Origin: Myxococcota bacterium
GTDB lineage: Bacteria > Myxococcota_A > UBA796 > JAFGLY01
Assembly: GCA_024276675.1 (NCBI GenBank)
Contig: JAJRWT010000047.1
Span: forward strand, 1 to 52,804
Direction: 5' to 3'
DNA: 52,804 nt
Of this stretch, positions 45,876-52,804 are shown one piece after another. The notes beneath the pieces were generated by a model, which did no database searches, was not told the origin of the DNA, and worked only from the letters and a program-made list of their open reading frames with translations. Numbering within the stretch: the stretch's first letter is position 1; the number at the start of each line of letters is the position of its first letter. Position numbers and translations under genes: made by a program.

Positions 45876-47543
45876 CTACCTGCCGGCCAGCACCACGAAG
45901 ATCACGTACTCCGCCGACGGCTGACCGGGGATGTCACCCCGGCATGCGTGGACCGCCAGGCGGGGCCTGTCCGCCCTGGTCAAGATGACATCGAAACCGG
46001 AGAGGTCGTCGGGAGGCAGGTAGCTGCCCGTCCACTGCTGGGCCACGAGGCTCAACGATGGCTCGTCGAGCCCATGGCGCAATGTCTTCTTGAGGGTGTC
46101 CATGTCGTCAGGGGCCAACTCGCCCCTGCACACCCTGTCTGCGAAATCGGCCACGATGGAAGATGCCACGGGATCGGCTCGAAAACCTGACATCCCGGCA
46201 GCTCGACGCAGAGAGACCGCGGCCTGGTACAGGCGGCGCACCTCCAGTTCCTGCTGGAAGGGTGGCGGAGTGGCCACCAGGTAGGTGACCGAAACGTGGT
46301 CGGGCTTGCCGGTTTCCACGGGGCTGAAGCCCACCCCCAGCCTGCTCACCTGGAAGTCCAGCACCTGGTAGCGGAACGAGGGTTCCTGCAACGCCCTGGC
46401 CGCCAGCTCACGGGGCGAAGTCACGTGCGCCTGCATCCGGTAGATGTCGGTGTGGGGCACACCTTCGCTGGCCAGCCGGGAGGACAGCTCAGGCTGGAAA
46501 CCACTCACCTGCCCACTGGCCAGCCTGCCCGCCCAATCCGCCGCAAGCTCTGCAACCACGGGATCCGCTACGAGGGGCTCCAGGCCCAGACGGCCCCGCT
46601 CCCGGTTGTAGGAATCCAGGATCAGGGCAGCCCAATCGGCTGGTTGCGAGTCCGCCTCGGTGGAGGGCAGCATCCAGGCGGGCGGAAGCGGCGGCTCCCT
46701 TTCCTCCACGTAGACCGGCAGCAGCAGCAGGGTCTGCGAGGCACCAATCTGGCCCCGCAGGTCTTCGGGTACTCCACGGATCTCCACGAAATAGCGCCCC
46801 GCTTCCAGGGGGAGCCGCAGATTCACTTCCAGGTTTCCCGAGGGGTCCACCTGCAGGGGCGTGGAGTAGAGGCCTCCCTGCTCCACGTCCATGAAGAACT
46901 CCAACTGGTCGTAGGGATGGCGGAGCCGGGCCTGAAGATGGAAGTCCTGGCCGGCCTGGTAGTACTTGGGCAGGGATGCGATTCGGAGGGGCTGTCTGAA
47001 TGAGAGGGCCACCTGCAGATAGTCTCTGCGGCCCGTTCTCAGGATTGAAAGGCCGTAGATGCAGGGTGCGGAAGAAACCTTTTCGCCGGGGTACAGGTTG
47101 TCCAGTACGTTGTGACGCATGACCCCGCGCAGGCCTTCGCCCAGCTTCAGGACGCTGGCGCTCTCGAAACGCCCGACGACTCCGACCTTCCATGCCAGCC
47201 AATCCATGTACGAGGCCGCCGGCAGTTGGCCTCGTCGGGCGAAGTAGAGAGCCACCACGCGCGCCACGAAGTCCAGGGCCGGCTGGTGGGTGAAGGAGTC
47301 CTCTCCAGGGTGTTCGCCATGGAAAGCGGCACGCAATTCCTGGACTCTGGAAAAGTCGTCGCCCGGGGGGACAGTGTTTGCCGGATCTTCGTAACTTGAT
47401 ATTGCCAGGGCCGAGAGCATGGCATGGGACGCCCCTCCCAGGTCATCTGGGGGTGAATCCGCGGCCCGGAGGGGAGCGGACGGGGCCAACAGTAGAAGCG
47501 CAAGGACTGCAATCAGAACAGCGCCACTGGTCATACGAAGCAT
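45876..47543 (-). CDS. exported CAP/SCP-domain-like protein
   Basis: The 555-aa product has a signal peptide (hydrophobic to residue 20, cleavage near APLRA-A). The middle has a beta-rich region with FHLQARLRHPYDQLEFFMDVEQGG and GRYFVEIRG. Two helical segments resemble CAP/SCP domains: ALILDSYNRERGRLGLEPLVADPVVAELAADWAGRLASG with the usual N-R-x-R-x-x-x-G-L-x-P-L and A-x-x-W-A spacing, and a degenerate copy near the start and end. The conserved His/Glu pair of active CAP proteins is not clear. It is divergent from the small Cys-rich membrane protein and is the probable first gene of an operon with the spermidine-synthase-like protein. Confidence 0.6.
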   Translation of the reverse strand: MLRMTSGAVLIAVLALLLLAPSAPLRAADSPPDDLGGASHAMLSALAISSYEDPANTVPPGDDFSRVQELRAAFHGEHPGEDSFTHQPALDFVARVVALYFARRGQLPAASYMDWLAWKVGVVGRFESASVLKLGEGLRGVMRHNVLDNLYPGEKVSSAPCIYGLSILRTGRRDYLQVALSFRQPLRIASLPKYYQAGQDFHLQARLRHPYDQLEFFMDVEQGGLYSTPLQVDPSGNLEVNLRLPLEAGRYFVEIRGVPEDLRGQIGASQTLLLLPVYVEEREPPLPPAWMLPSTEADSQPADWAALILDSYNRERGRLGLEPLVADPVVAELAADWAGRLASGQVSGFQPELSSRLASEGVPHTDIYRMQAHVTSPRELAARALQEPSFRYQVLDFQVSRLGVGFSPVETGKPDHVSVTYLVATPPPFQQELEVRRLYQAAVSLRRAAGMSGFRADPVASSIVADFADRVCRGELAPDDMDTLKKTLRHGLDEPSLSLVAQQWTGSYLPPDDLSGFDVILTRADRPRLAVHACRGDIPGQPSAEYVIFVVLAGR

Positions 47544-47614
47544 GGGGCCTCCGGCGCACGCTGGAGATAGAGGGAAAGATATTCACACAGACAACATGAT
47601 ACAGGGATAACGGC

Positions 47615-48127
47615 ATGTCCAACAAAGTCGATCACTGGTCGAACCGCTCGGTGGCCATTGCCACGGGCATCCTGCTTCTGTGGGTGCTGACAGGCACCGC
47701 CTTCCTCCAGGCCCTCCACCCCGCCGCTGGCGCCAGCTACCTGCTGTTGTGGATCGCCCAGTACGTCTCATGCCGCTACCTGGTCTGCACGCGCTGCTAC
47801 TACTACGGCAAAAAGTGCTACATGCTTGGCGGAACCTGCGCCAGCTACCTTTTCAAGGAGCGCCAGCACGGCCCTCGCATGCCCGATGATGCCATCGTCG
47901 GAGCCTGGTGGGCCGTCGTCACCCTGTTCCCCATTCCATTCTTCGTTGCATGGGGAACCTGGGGATTCCTCCTGATCTACGGTATCGTGGCCCTTGTTTG
48001 GCACGCCCTTCACTACGTCCTGGCCTGCAGGCGATGCAAGAACGTCACCTGCCTTCTGAACCCCGACCGCCCCAGGGGCCCCACCGCCATCCTGCCCCCT
48101 GGCGGAGGTTCCCAGGAACCATCGTGA
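47615..48127 (+). CDS. small Cys-rich inner-membrane protein, family not recognised
   Basis: The 170-aa product has three to four hydrophobic segments (about residues 13-32, 42-52, 96-112, 116-134). Eight Cys residues are grouped in two clusters: Cys53, 58, 61, 68 and 75 between the first and second helix pairs (CRYLVCTRCYYYGKKCYMLG), and Cys138, 141 and 146 after the last helix (ACRRCKNVTC). The pattern suggests bound metal or an iron-sulfur centre near the membrane, or redox-active thiols; this is inference. AGGGATAACGGC precedes the ATG. It lies just before the RuBisCO-like protein, separated by a remnant of the dispersed element, so a functional link is uncertain. Confidence 0.65.
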   Translation: MSNKVDHWSNRSVAIATGILLLWVLTGTAFLQALHPAAGASYLLLWIAQYVSCRYLVCTRCYYYGKKCYMLGGTCASYLFKERQHGPRMPDDAIVGAWWAVVTLFPIPFFVAWGTWGFLLIYGIVALVWHALHYVLACRRCKNVTCLLNPDRPRGPTAILPPGGGSQEPS

Positions 48128-48180
48128 AAGCTCATACCTGCTCGGCCCGCTTCTCCAGGACATGAAGCCGCCACGGCATC

Positions 48181-48222
48181 AGCCGGCCGCCTTCCGTTGC
48201 CTTTTTTCCCGACGGCTCCCAG
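48181..48222. repeat. solitary terminus of the dispersed element, abutting the RuBisCO-like gene
   Basis: These 42 bases match the right end of copy A (43580-43621) with a few substitutions and one indel, ending in TTTCCCGACGGCTCCCAG (48205-48222). The ATG of the RuBisCO-like gene follows 10 bases later. No left end was found. Confidence 0.75.
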
Positions 48223-48232
48223 GATTTTCGAC

Positions 48233-49423
48233 ATGAACGCTCGGCTGCGACTCGCCCCGCCTCCAGGCCGTTTCATCGCCACCTACCGAATTTCGGCCTC
48301 CGACGAGCGCCAGGCCATGGAGCGTGCAAGGGCTCTCTGCGTGGAGCAGACAGTGGAGTTTCCCCCGGAACTTCTTCCTCCGGGACCCGCCCGCGAGACG
48401 GTTCCAGGCAGGGTGGAGGGCCTGTGGCAGAAAGGAAACGGCGAATACGACGCGGTGCTGAGCTACGATGAAGAGAGCGCTGCCGGCGAGCTGACGCAGC
48501 TTCTCAACATACTCTTCGGCAACTCCAGCCTCCGCATGGGCATCGTGCTGCGCTCCTTCCAGCTCTCTCCACGGCTCGCAAGCGCCTTCCCAGGCCCGCG
48601 CCTGGGCCGCCGGGGCCTGCGAAGGTCCCTGGGAGTACCTCGCAGACCCTTGCTTTGCACGGTGCTGAAACCCATGGGTCTGTCGGCCGCAGAGCTGGCG
48701 GCCCAGGCCGAGAGCTTCGCTCTTGGCGGAGTGGACATCGTAAAGGACGACCACGGACTGACAGACCAACCCTACGCCCCATTTCGGCAACGCGTGGAGC
48801 TTTGCGCCGCCGCGGTGGCGAGGGTCAACGCCCAGACCGGCCGGAACTGCCTGTACTTCGCCAACGTCACCGCGCCCTTCCACCGGGTCCTGGAACGTGC
48901 TCGCTTTGCCAGGGATGTGGGCGCAGGTGGCCTGCTGCTTGCCCCGGGCCTGGTGGGCCTGGACACCATGCGCCACCTGGCCCAGGACGACTCCCTGGGA
49001 CTGCCCATCATGAGCCACCCCGCCATGCTGGGGTCCTTCATGCTGTCCCCTCGCCACGGCATCGCGCCCCACGCCCTCCTGGGCCAAATCTCCAGGCTGG
49101 CCGGGGCCGACGCCTGTATCTTCCCCGCGCACAACGGTCGCCTGCCGTTCAGTCGCCGCACCTGCAGAAGAGTGGCATGGGGAACCGAAGTGCCCATGGG
49201 CCACATAGATACCATCTTTCCCGTTGCGGCCGGCGGCGTCCACCTGGACCGACTGGAGGACATCATGCAGGTCATGGGCCCCCAGGTGGCGCTGCTCATC
49301 GGGGGCGACCTCCACCGAGACCCACGAGGCCTGGTTGAAGCCAGTCGCAGGTTCCTTGGCATCGTCCAGGGCCACGTGCCCCGGCGCCACGGCTCCGCGG
49401 AAAAGCGCCTTTCGGGAAGCTGA
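48233..49423 (+). CDS. RuBisCO-like protein (form IV type)
   Basis: The 396-aa product has the RuBisCO large-subunit fold in order: N-terminal domain with LNILFGNSS, then barrel motifs TVLKPMGLS (Lys146), GGVDIVKDDHGL (Lys171, Asp173, His174), IMSHPAMLGSF (His262), ACIFPAHNGRLPFS and VAAGGVHLDRLEDIM followed by ALLIGGDLHRD. Lys171 and Asp173 match the carbamylated Lys201 and metal ligand Asp203 of true RuBisCO, but Glu204 is His here, so CO2 fixation is unlikely; related proteins are enolases, isomerases or decarboxylases of sugar phosphates. ATG 48233 is preferred; an in-frame TTG at 48197 would add 12 residues read from the repeat remnant. No methionine-salvage genes are nearby, so the substrate is open. 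Confidence 0.85.
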   Translation: MNARLRLAPPPGRFIATYRISASDERQAMERARALCVEQTVEFPPELLPPGPARETVPGRVEGLWQKGNGEYDAVLSYDEESAAGELTQLLNILFGNSSLRMGIVLRSFQLSPRLASAFPGPRLGRRGLRRSLGVPRRPLLCTVLKPMGLSAAELAAQAESFALGGVDIVKDDHGLTDQPYAPFRQRVELCAAAVARVNAQTGRNCLYFANVTAPFHRVLERARFARDVGAGGLLLAPGLVGLDTMRHLAQDDSLGLPIMSHPAMLGSFMLSPRHGIAPHALLGQISRLAGADACIFPAHNGRLPFSRRTCRRVAWGTEVPMGHIDTIFPVAAGGVHLDRLEDIMQVMGPQVALLIGGDLHRDPRGLVEASRRFLGIVQGHVPRRHGSAEKRLSGS

Positions 49424-49536
49424 TCTCCTGTACCGACACAAGGATATTGATCTTCCTTTGCCATCATGGCAGAATCGTGTGGAAGCATGCCGCTTGGACC
49501 GAATCCAGCCAGAAAAGGCACGAGAAAGGGAGAACA

Positions 49537-50256
49537 ATGATCAGACTTCTATTGCCGGCCCTTCTGTTGAGCGCCTGCGGACCGGCCACCGGCAACCTGG
49601 ACGGCAACGACGACTCCGATGGAGACGGCATCCTCAACTCTGAAGAAGAACAGCTCGGCACCGACCCCCTCGACGCCGACACCGACGGCGACGGCTACAC
49701 CGACTCCGAGGAACGCGACTCCTACACCGACCCCCTGGATCCCGACGACTACCCCTACACCTACCAGGGGGGCTGGCCCGTGGACTCCTGCCGGCTTGAA
49801 GTCCAGGGAACCGGCACCGCCGAGGGCGACGTGGCCTACAATTTCGAGCTGATGGACCAGTTCGGCGACATGGTAAACCTGTACGATTTCTGTGCCCACA
49901 GCGTTTACCTGTTGTATGGCGAATGGGAGAGCAGTTGAAGCGGCTGTTCCAGCGTTGCCCCGGTGGGGCAGCAAATCTACGAAAAGTACCAGGAAGACGG
50001 CTTGATGGTGATCTTCCTCTACGCGGTCAACCTGGCGGGTGAACTTCCCGACATCGCAGATCTCCAGTACCTGGCCGAATACTACGACCTGACCCTTCCG
50101 GTGCTCGCCGACACCCACGTGGCTTCCGACTACGACATGACCGATGTCTTTCCCAGCACGACCTTCATGGGCCTGGGCGCGGAGCTGCTGCGGGTGGACG
50201 TGGAATACCCCGACGTCATGTTCGAGTTCGACCTCATCGAAGCCAACCTCCCATAG
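49537..50256 (+). CDS. thioredoxin-fold selenoprotein (in-frame TGA = selenocysteine), lipoprotein with TSP3 repeats
   Basis: Read through TGA 49936-49938 the product is 239 aa. GGGAGAA supports ATG 49537. The signal peptide has lipobox LLSAC (Cys14). Calcium-binding thrombospondin-type-3-like repeats follow (DSDGDGILNSEEEQLGTDP, DADTDGDGYTDSEE; residues 25-60), then a redoxin-like domain: ELMDQFGDMVNLYDFC, HSVYLLYGEW, then residues 132-137 S-S-U-S-G-C. The TGA is in the place of the first Cys of a C-x-x-C site, giving Sec134-x-x-Cys137, followed by VAPVGQQIYEKYQEDGLMVIFLYAVN as in thioredoxin-like folds. A stem-loop 17 bases after the TGA fits a bacterial SECIS. Both sides are in the same frame. 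Without Sec, the protein would end just before its active site. Confidence 0.8.
49956..49970 (+). other. candidate bacterial SECIS stem-loop
   Basis: TGCCCC (49956-49961) pairs perfectly with GGGGCA (49965-49970) around a GGT loop. The loop begins 23 bases after the TGA (49936-49938), within the usual bacterial range, and has G in its first positions as required for SelB recognition. It lies inside the coding sequence, as expected for bacteria. Confidence 0.65.
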
Positions 50257-50299
50257 CTTCGGCGCCGGACCGGCCTGCTGGCAACGAGTTTGTCAAGGG

Positions 50300-50388
50300 C
50301 CACGCCCGCAGCCTGGGGCATGGAGCGACGCGGAAGCGCCCATTCCGTCCACGGCTCAAGCCACGCCCGCAGCCTGGGGCATGGAGCG
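50300..50388. repeat. 28-bp perfect direct repeat, two copies 61 bp apart
   Basis: Bases 50300-50327 and 50361-50388 are identical (beginning CCACGCCCGCAGCC, ending GGCATGGAGCG). They lie between the selenoprotein and exonuclease III genes. No further copies were seen in the window, so it is a local duplication, not an array. Confidence 0.85.
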
Positions 50389-50460
50389 CGGCCCCCGCGG
50401 CCCGGCGGGTTATTGATGGTGCTTCGACAACCGCGCGAGCCAGCCATGGGAGTCCGCCAA

Positions 50461-51231
50461 ATGCTGAACATCTGTACCTGGAACGTCAACGGGATCAGGG
50501 CCTGCCACAGGAAGGGCTTCCTGGACTGGCTGAAAAAGGAACAGCCGGACCTGCTCTGCCTACAAGAAACGAAAGCCCACCCCCAACAACTGGCAGCGGA
50601 GCTGCGCCAGCCGCCTGGCTACCACACCTGGTTCGCCTCCGCCGCCAAGAAGGGCTACGCCGGCACGGCCCTCTACAGCAGGCGCTCCCCCCGGAAGGTA
50701 TTTCCGGGTCTGGGCATCCAGGAATTCGACGACGAAGGCCGGACCGTCGTGGCCGACTACGGCCACTTCGTGATCATCGGCGGGTACTTCCCCAATTCCC
50801 AACCCGAGGGGCGTCGCCTGGACTACAAGCTGGCCTACAACGCGGCTGTGCTGGAACGCTGCCAGGAACTGCGGGGCCAGGGCCGCGAAGTGCTCATCTG
50901 CGGCGACTTCAACGCCGCCCACACCCCCATCGACCTGTTCCACCCCAAGGCCAACGAAAAGAACCCCGGCTACCTTCCCGAAGAACGAGCATGGGTGACC
51001 CATGCCCTCTCCACCGGCCTACACGACATCTTCCGTGAACGCCACCCCGGCGAACCCGGCCACTACACCTGGTGGAGCTACCGCGCCCGCTCCCGGGATC
51101 GCAACATTGGATGGCGGCTGGACTATTTCCTTGTCACGCCCGGCATTCTTGGGCACGTTGCGCAGGTATCGCACCTCAGCGGGGTTCTCGGATCGGATCA
51201 CTGCCCGGTGAAGCTGCTGCTGGACCTTTGA
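50461..51231 (+). CDS. xthA: exodeoxyribonuclease III
   Basis: The 256-aa AP endonuclease/3'-5' exonuclease acts in base-excision repair. All family blocks are present: ICTWNVNGIRACHRKGF (Asn metal region), DLLCLQETKAHP (Glu ligand), YFPNSQPEGRRLDYKL, ICGDFNAAHTPIDL (catalytic Asp-x-Asn), YTWWSYRARSRDRNIGWRLDYFLVT and the final GSDHCPV (Asp-His). ATG 50461 is preceded by GGAG 8 bases upstream; the open frame extending upstream runs into the direct repeats and is not coding. With endonuclease III at 42407, two base-excision-repair genes are in this window, but they are not in one operon. Confidence 0.94.
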   Translation: MLNICTWNVNGIRACHRKGFLDWLKKEQPDLLCLQETKAHPQQLAAELRQPPGYHTWFASAAKKGYAGTALYSRRSPRKVFPGLGIQEFDDEGRTVVADYGHFVIIGGYFPNSQPEGRRLDYKLAYNAAVLERCQELRGQGREVLICGDFNAAHTPIDLFHPKANEKNPGYLPEERAWVTHALSTGLHDIFRERHPGEPGHYTWWSYRARSRDRNIGWRLDYFLVTPGILGHVAQVSHLSGVLGSDHCPVKLLLDL

Positions 51232-51295
51232 CCAGTCCTTGAACCGGCCTGGCCACGAAGCTGTCGCCCATGCCGGCTCTGCCGCGGGACGCCAG

Positions 51296-52438
51296 TCAAG
51301 GCCGGCGAAGCCCCGCCAACGCCAGGAGCAGCGCCAACAGCGCCGCGGCGCCTCCCGCCGTGGATGGCGCGGATGAACAAGAGCAGCCGCCCACGCCGGT
51401 GTCGATACCGCCTGAGCTGCCGCTTCCGCCTGTGTCGGCCGTGTCGGCCGTGTCGGCGGCTTCTGGCAACGGGGGCTGGATGATGCCTTCCTCGTCGCAC
51501 CAGACCCTCGTACCGTCCTGGCAGCGAATGGTCATCTCCTGCTGGATCCAGTCCAGGTAGCGATCCACCCGCGTGTCGACGCCGCCGGTTTCGAAGCAGT
51601 CACTCTGGTCGTAGGAATGGGAAGTCACGCCCACCACGCGATCCGACACGGAGTAGATGGACTCCACGTCCATGAACGAAGGCCCGCCCGAGTCGCCGTG
51701 GCACTTGCGAACATCTTCTTCCAGGAGGCCGATCTGGAGTTCGAAGTCGTTCATGTTGGCGATGTAGGACACTCCCATCTGCTTGTAGCCGTAGGTGCCC
51801 TCGGGAGGCATCTCCCAGACGTTGGTGGCCACCTGTTGGCCCCAGCCCACCACCTGGACCACCTTGTCTTCCTGGACCTGGGAGGCCTCTTCGGGAAGTG
51901 GGAGATAGCCCAGGGGGATGTCTTCGAGTGCCTCGCCCAGAAAGACCAGCCCGATGTCGAAGTTTTCGGAGAGCCCGTAGCTCAGGTTCATGTAGTCGTA
52001 GCCCGGGTTGGCGACCCAGTCTATGGCTGGAACGGCGTCGTCGGGCAGGGCGGGAAAGGAGTAGCCGTCGAAGTCGGAGAGGTCGGCCTGGCGCGTCCAG
52101 CTCATCTCCAGGCTGGTGATGCTGCCCTGCCCCATGGTGATGGAGTAGTTCAGGGTGTCTTCGTCCACGCAGTGGGCGGCGAGCATCACGACGTCGGGAG
52201 CGATGAGCGTGGATGAACACATCATCATGCGCAGCGAGACGGTCTGGGAACCCAGGCGAGCGGTGATGTCGGCTATGGTGGCGCCGGCCATGGGGAAGTC
52301 GTCGATGGTGGCGCTTTCACCATTGATGATGGGCGGGGCAACGGGCTGGTCGGCCACCGCGACGCTCCAGGGAAGGAGCAACACGGCGGAAGAAACAATG
52401 GCTGAAGAAATAATGGGGGAAGAAACAATGAATCGCAT
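51296..52438 (-). CDS. trypsin-like (S1) serine protease with MYXO-CTERM-type sorting tail
   Basis: The 380-aa secreted protease has a signal peptide (cleavage near AVA-D, residue 29), a mature start resembling IING, and the catalytic triad His89 (LAAHC), Asp161 (NFDIGLVFL) and Ser250 (CHGDSGGPSF). After the protease domain is a Thr/Ala/Asp and Gly/Ser-rich linker, then GGCSCSSAPSTAG, a hydrophobic stretch and a final RRP. This Cys-x-Cys / transmembrane / Arg end matches the MYXO-CTERM surface-anchoring signal known mainly from Myxococcota. It is convergent with xthA and has an extended upstream region with a TTGAACA inverted repeat and a T-rich hairpin. Confidence 0.9.
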   Translation of the reverse strand: MRFIVSSPIISSAIVSSAVLLLPWSVAVADQPVAPPIINGESATIDDFPMAGATIADITARLGSQTVSLRMMMCSSTLIAPDVVMLAAHCVDEDTLNYSITMGQGSITSLEMSWTRQADLSDFDGYSFPALPDDAVPAIDWVANPGYDYMNLSYGLSENFDIGLVFLGEALEDIPLGYLPLPEEASQVQEDKVVQVVGWGQQVATNVWEMPPEGTYGYKQMGVSYIANMNDFELQIGLLEEDVRKCHGDSGGPSFMDVESIYSVSDRVVGVTSHSYDQSDCFETGGVDTRVDRYLDWIQQEMTIRCQDGTRVWCDEEGIIQPPLPEAADTADTADTGGSGSSGGIDTGVGGCSCSSAPSTAGGAAALLALLLALAGLRRP

Positions 52439-52530
52439 GGTCTTCTCGTGCAGGGTGGTGTGGGTTCTTCTTTCAAGCCCCTCCGGTCTTCAGCCCATGG
52501 GAGTACCCGAAAACCCCGCATTGCGCTATC

Positions 52531-52552
52531 ACGCTGTTTTTTTTTACAGCGT
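52531..52552. promoter_or_regulatory. 7-bp stem with eight-T loop
   Basis: ACGCTGT (52531-52537) pairs with ACAGCGT (52546-52552) around eight T residues; the T run in total is nine. It lies about 95 bases upstream of the protease start and could be a terminator for a gene outside or part of the promoter. Confidence 0.35.
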
Positions 52553-52575
52553 TTGAACAGTTGGATCATGTTCAA
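52553..52575. promoter_or_regulatory. TTGAACA-N9-TGTTCAA inverted repeat
   Basis: A perfect 7-bp inverted repeat (52553-52559 and 52569-52575) spaced by nine bases, about 115 bases upstream of the protease ATG. Spacing of half-sites across about 16 bases suggests binding by a dimeric regulator. Which family binds cannot be told. Confidence 0.4.
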
Positions 52576-52804
52576 GGGGTTCAAGAGCTATGCATGGGCA
52601 TCCGTGGTCTCTTGCAACTTGCTGATCATCGCACGTCACGCGATGGCATAGCCTTCACCCTCTGGTCTTTCCCATCGCCGTCTTCCTTTCCGAGCCACTG
52701 CCGAAGAAGGCACTTCTATGCCCGCAAACACCCAAAGGCAGGCATCAGCACGCCAGCCTTGTCCCAAAAATCAAAACCCAGAATACTCTCCGAACATGTC
52801 CGGA

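Larger units (their letters stand above)
52439..52804. other. upstream region of the MYXO-CTERM protease up to window end
   Basis: The 366-bp region is AT-richer than its surroundings. It holds the two inverted repeats listed separately. A frame from ATG 52718 (AAGAAGG upstream) is open to the window end for 29 codons and could be the start of a plus-strand gene, but nothing in it is recognisable. Confidence 0.5.

Noticed and set aside
48233..49423. True RuBisCO large subunit
   Set aside because: The active-site Glu204 is His, no small subunit or phosphoribulokinase is nearby, and the protein is shorter than form I/II enzymes.

Overview
The window looks like chromosomal DNA of a high-GC Gram-negative bacterium of the Myxococcota / former Deltaproteobacteria type. 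Supporting signs are a MYXO-CTERM-like tail on a secreted trypsin-family protease (51296-52438), many lipoproteins with Asp/Thr-rich linkers, two large MopE-repeat/FG-GAP surface lipoproteins, an IgGFc-binding-type protein and a VWA lipoprotein. No rRNA, tRNA, CRISPR array, transposase or phage gene was recognised. The taxonomic call is inference from gene content only.

Layout. 1-5909: end of an AAA-ATPase-like/PD-(D/E)XK protein, an Asp/Thr-linker lipoprotein, a convergent methyltransferase and a subtilase. 6127-14735: an amino-acid/nitrogen catabolic island with carbamate kinase, a threonine-synthase-like PLP enzyme, an M32 carboxypeptidase, a divergent enolase-superfamily epimerase, two tandem opine-dehydrogenase-family enzymes and an aspartate-carbamoyltransferase-like gene broken by an in-frame TAA. 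A YgeW-type knotted carbamoyltransferase lies further on (21122-22318). 15052-20911: a DUF4336 protein, a DUF134 + NifX/NifB-C pair behind a perfect palindrome, a lipoprotein, and an acyl-CoA synthetase + LpxL-like acyltransferase pair. 22326-37152: a DUF3857/transglutaminase-like protein lacking its catalytic Cys, a thiolase, a run of minus-strand surface lipoproteins, a polytopic membrane protein, an alpha/beta-hydrolase lipoprotein, another TAA-interrupted gene, a TonB-C-like protein and an arylsulfotransferase-family protein. 37392-42245: the tandem MopE/FG-GAP lipoproteins. 42407-52438: endonuclease III, a spermidine-synthase-like membrane fusion protein, a CAP-domain protein, a Cys-rich membrane protein, a RuBisCO-like protein, a probable selenoprotein, exonuclease III and the MYXO-CTERM protease.

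Most notable observations. (1) 49537-50256 reads as one thioredoxin-like lipoprotein only if the in-frame TGA at 49936 is selenocysteine. The TGA falls at the first position of a U-x-x-C redox motif and is followed by a compact hairpin with a G-rich loop at bacterial SECIS distance. (2) A mobile-looking element of about 205 bp with 19-bp terminal inverted repeats occurs in two full copies in opposite orientation, plus solitary ends. One full copy sits inside the spermidine-synthase-like gene without closing its frame, like a Rickettsia palindromic element. The other lies at the start of a lipoprotein gene. (3) The opine dehydrogenase / carbamoyltransferase / carbamate kinase set suggests a pathway that gains ATP from carbamoylated or opine-like amino acids. 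(4) Two otherwise intact genes carry single in-frame TAA codons.
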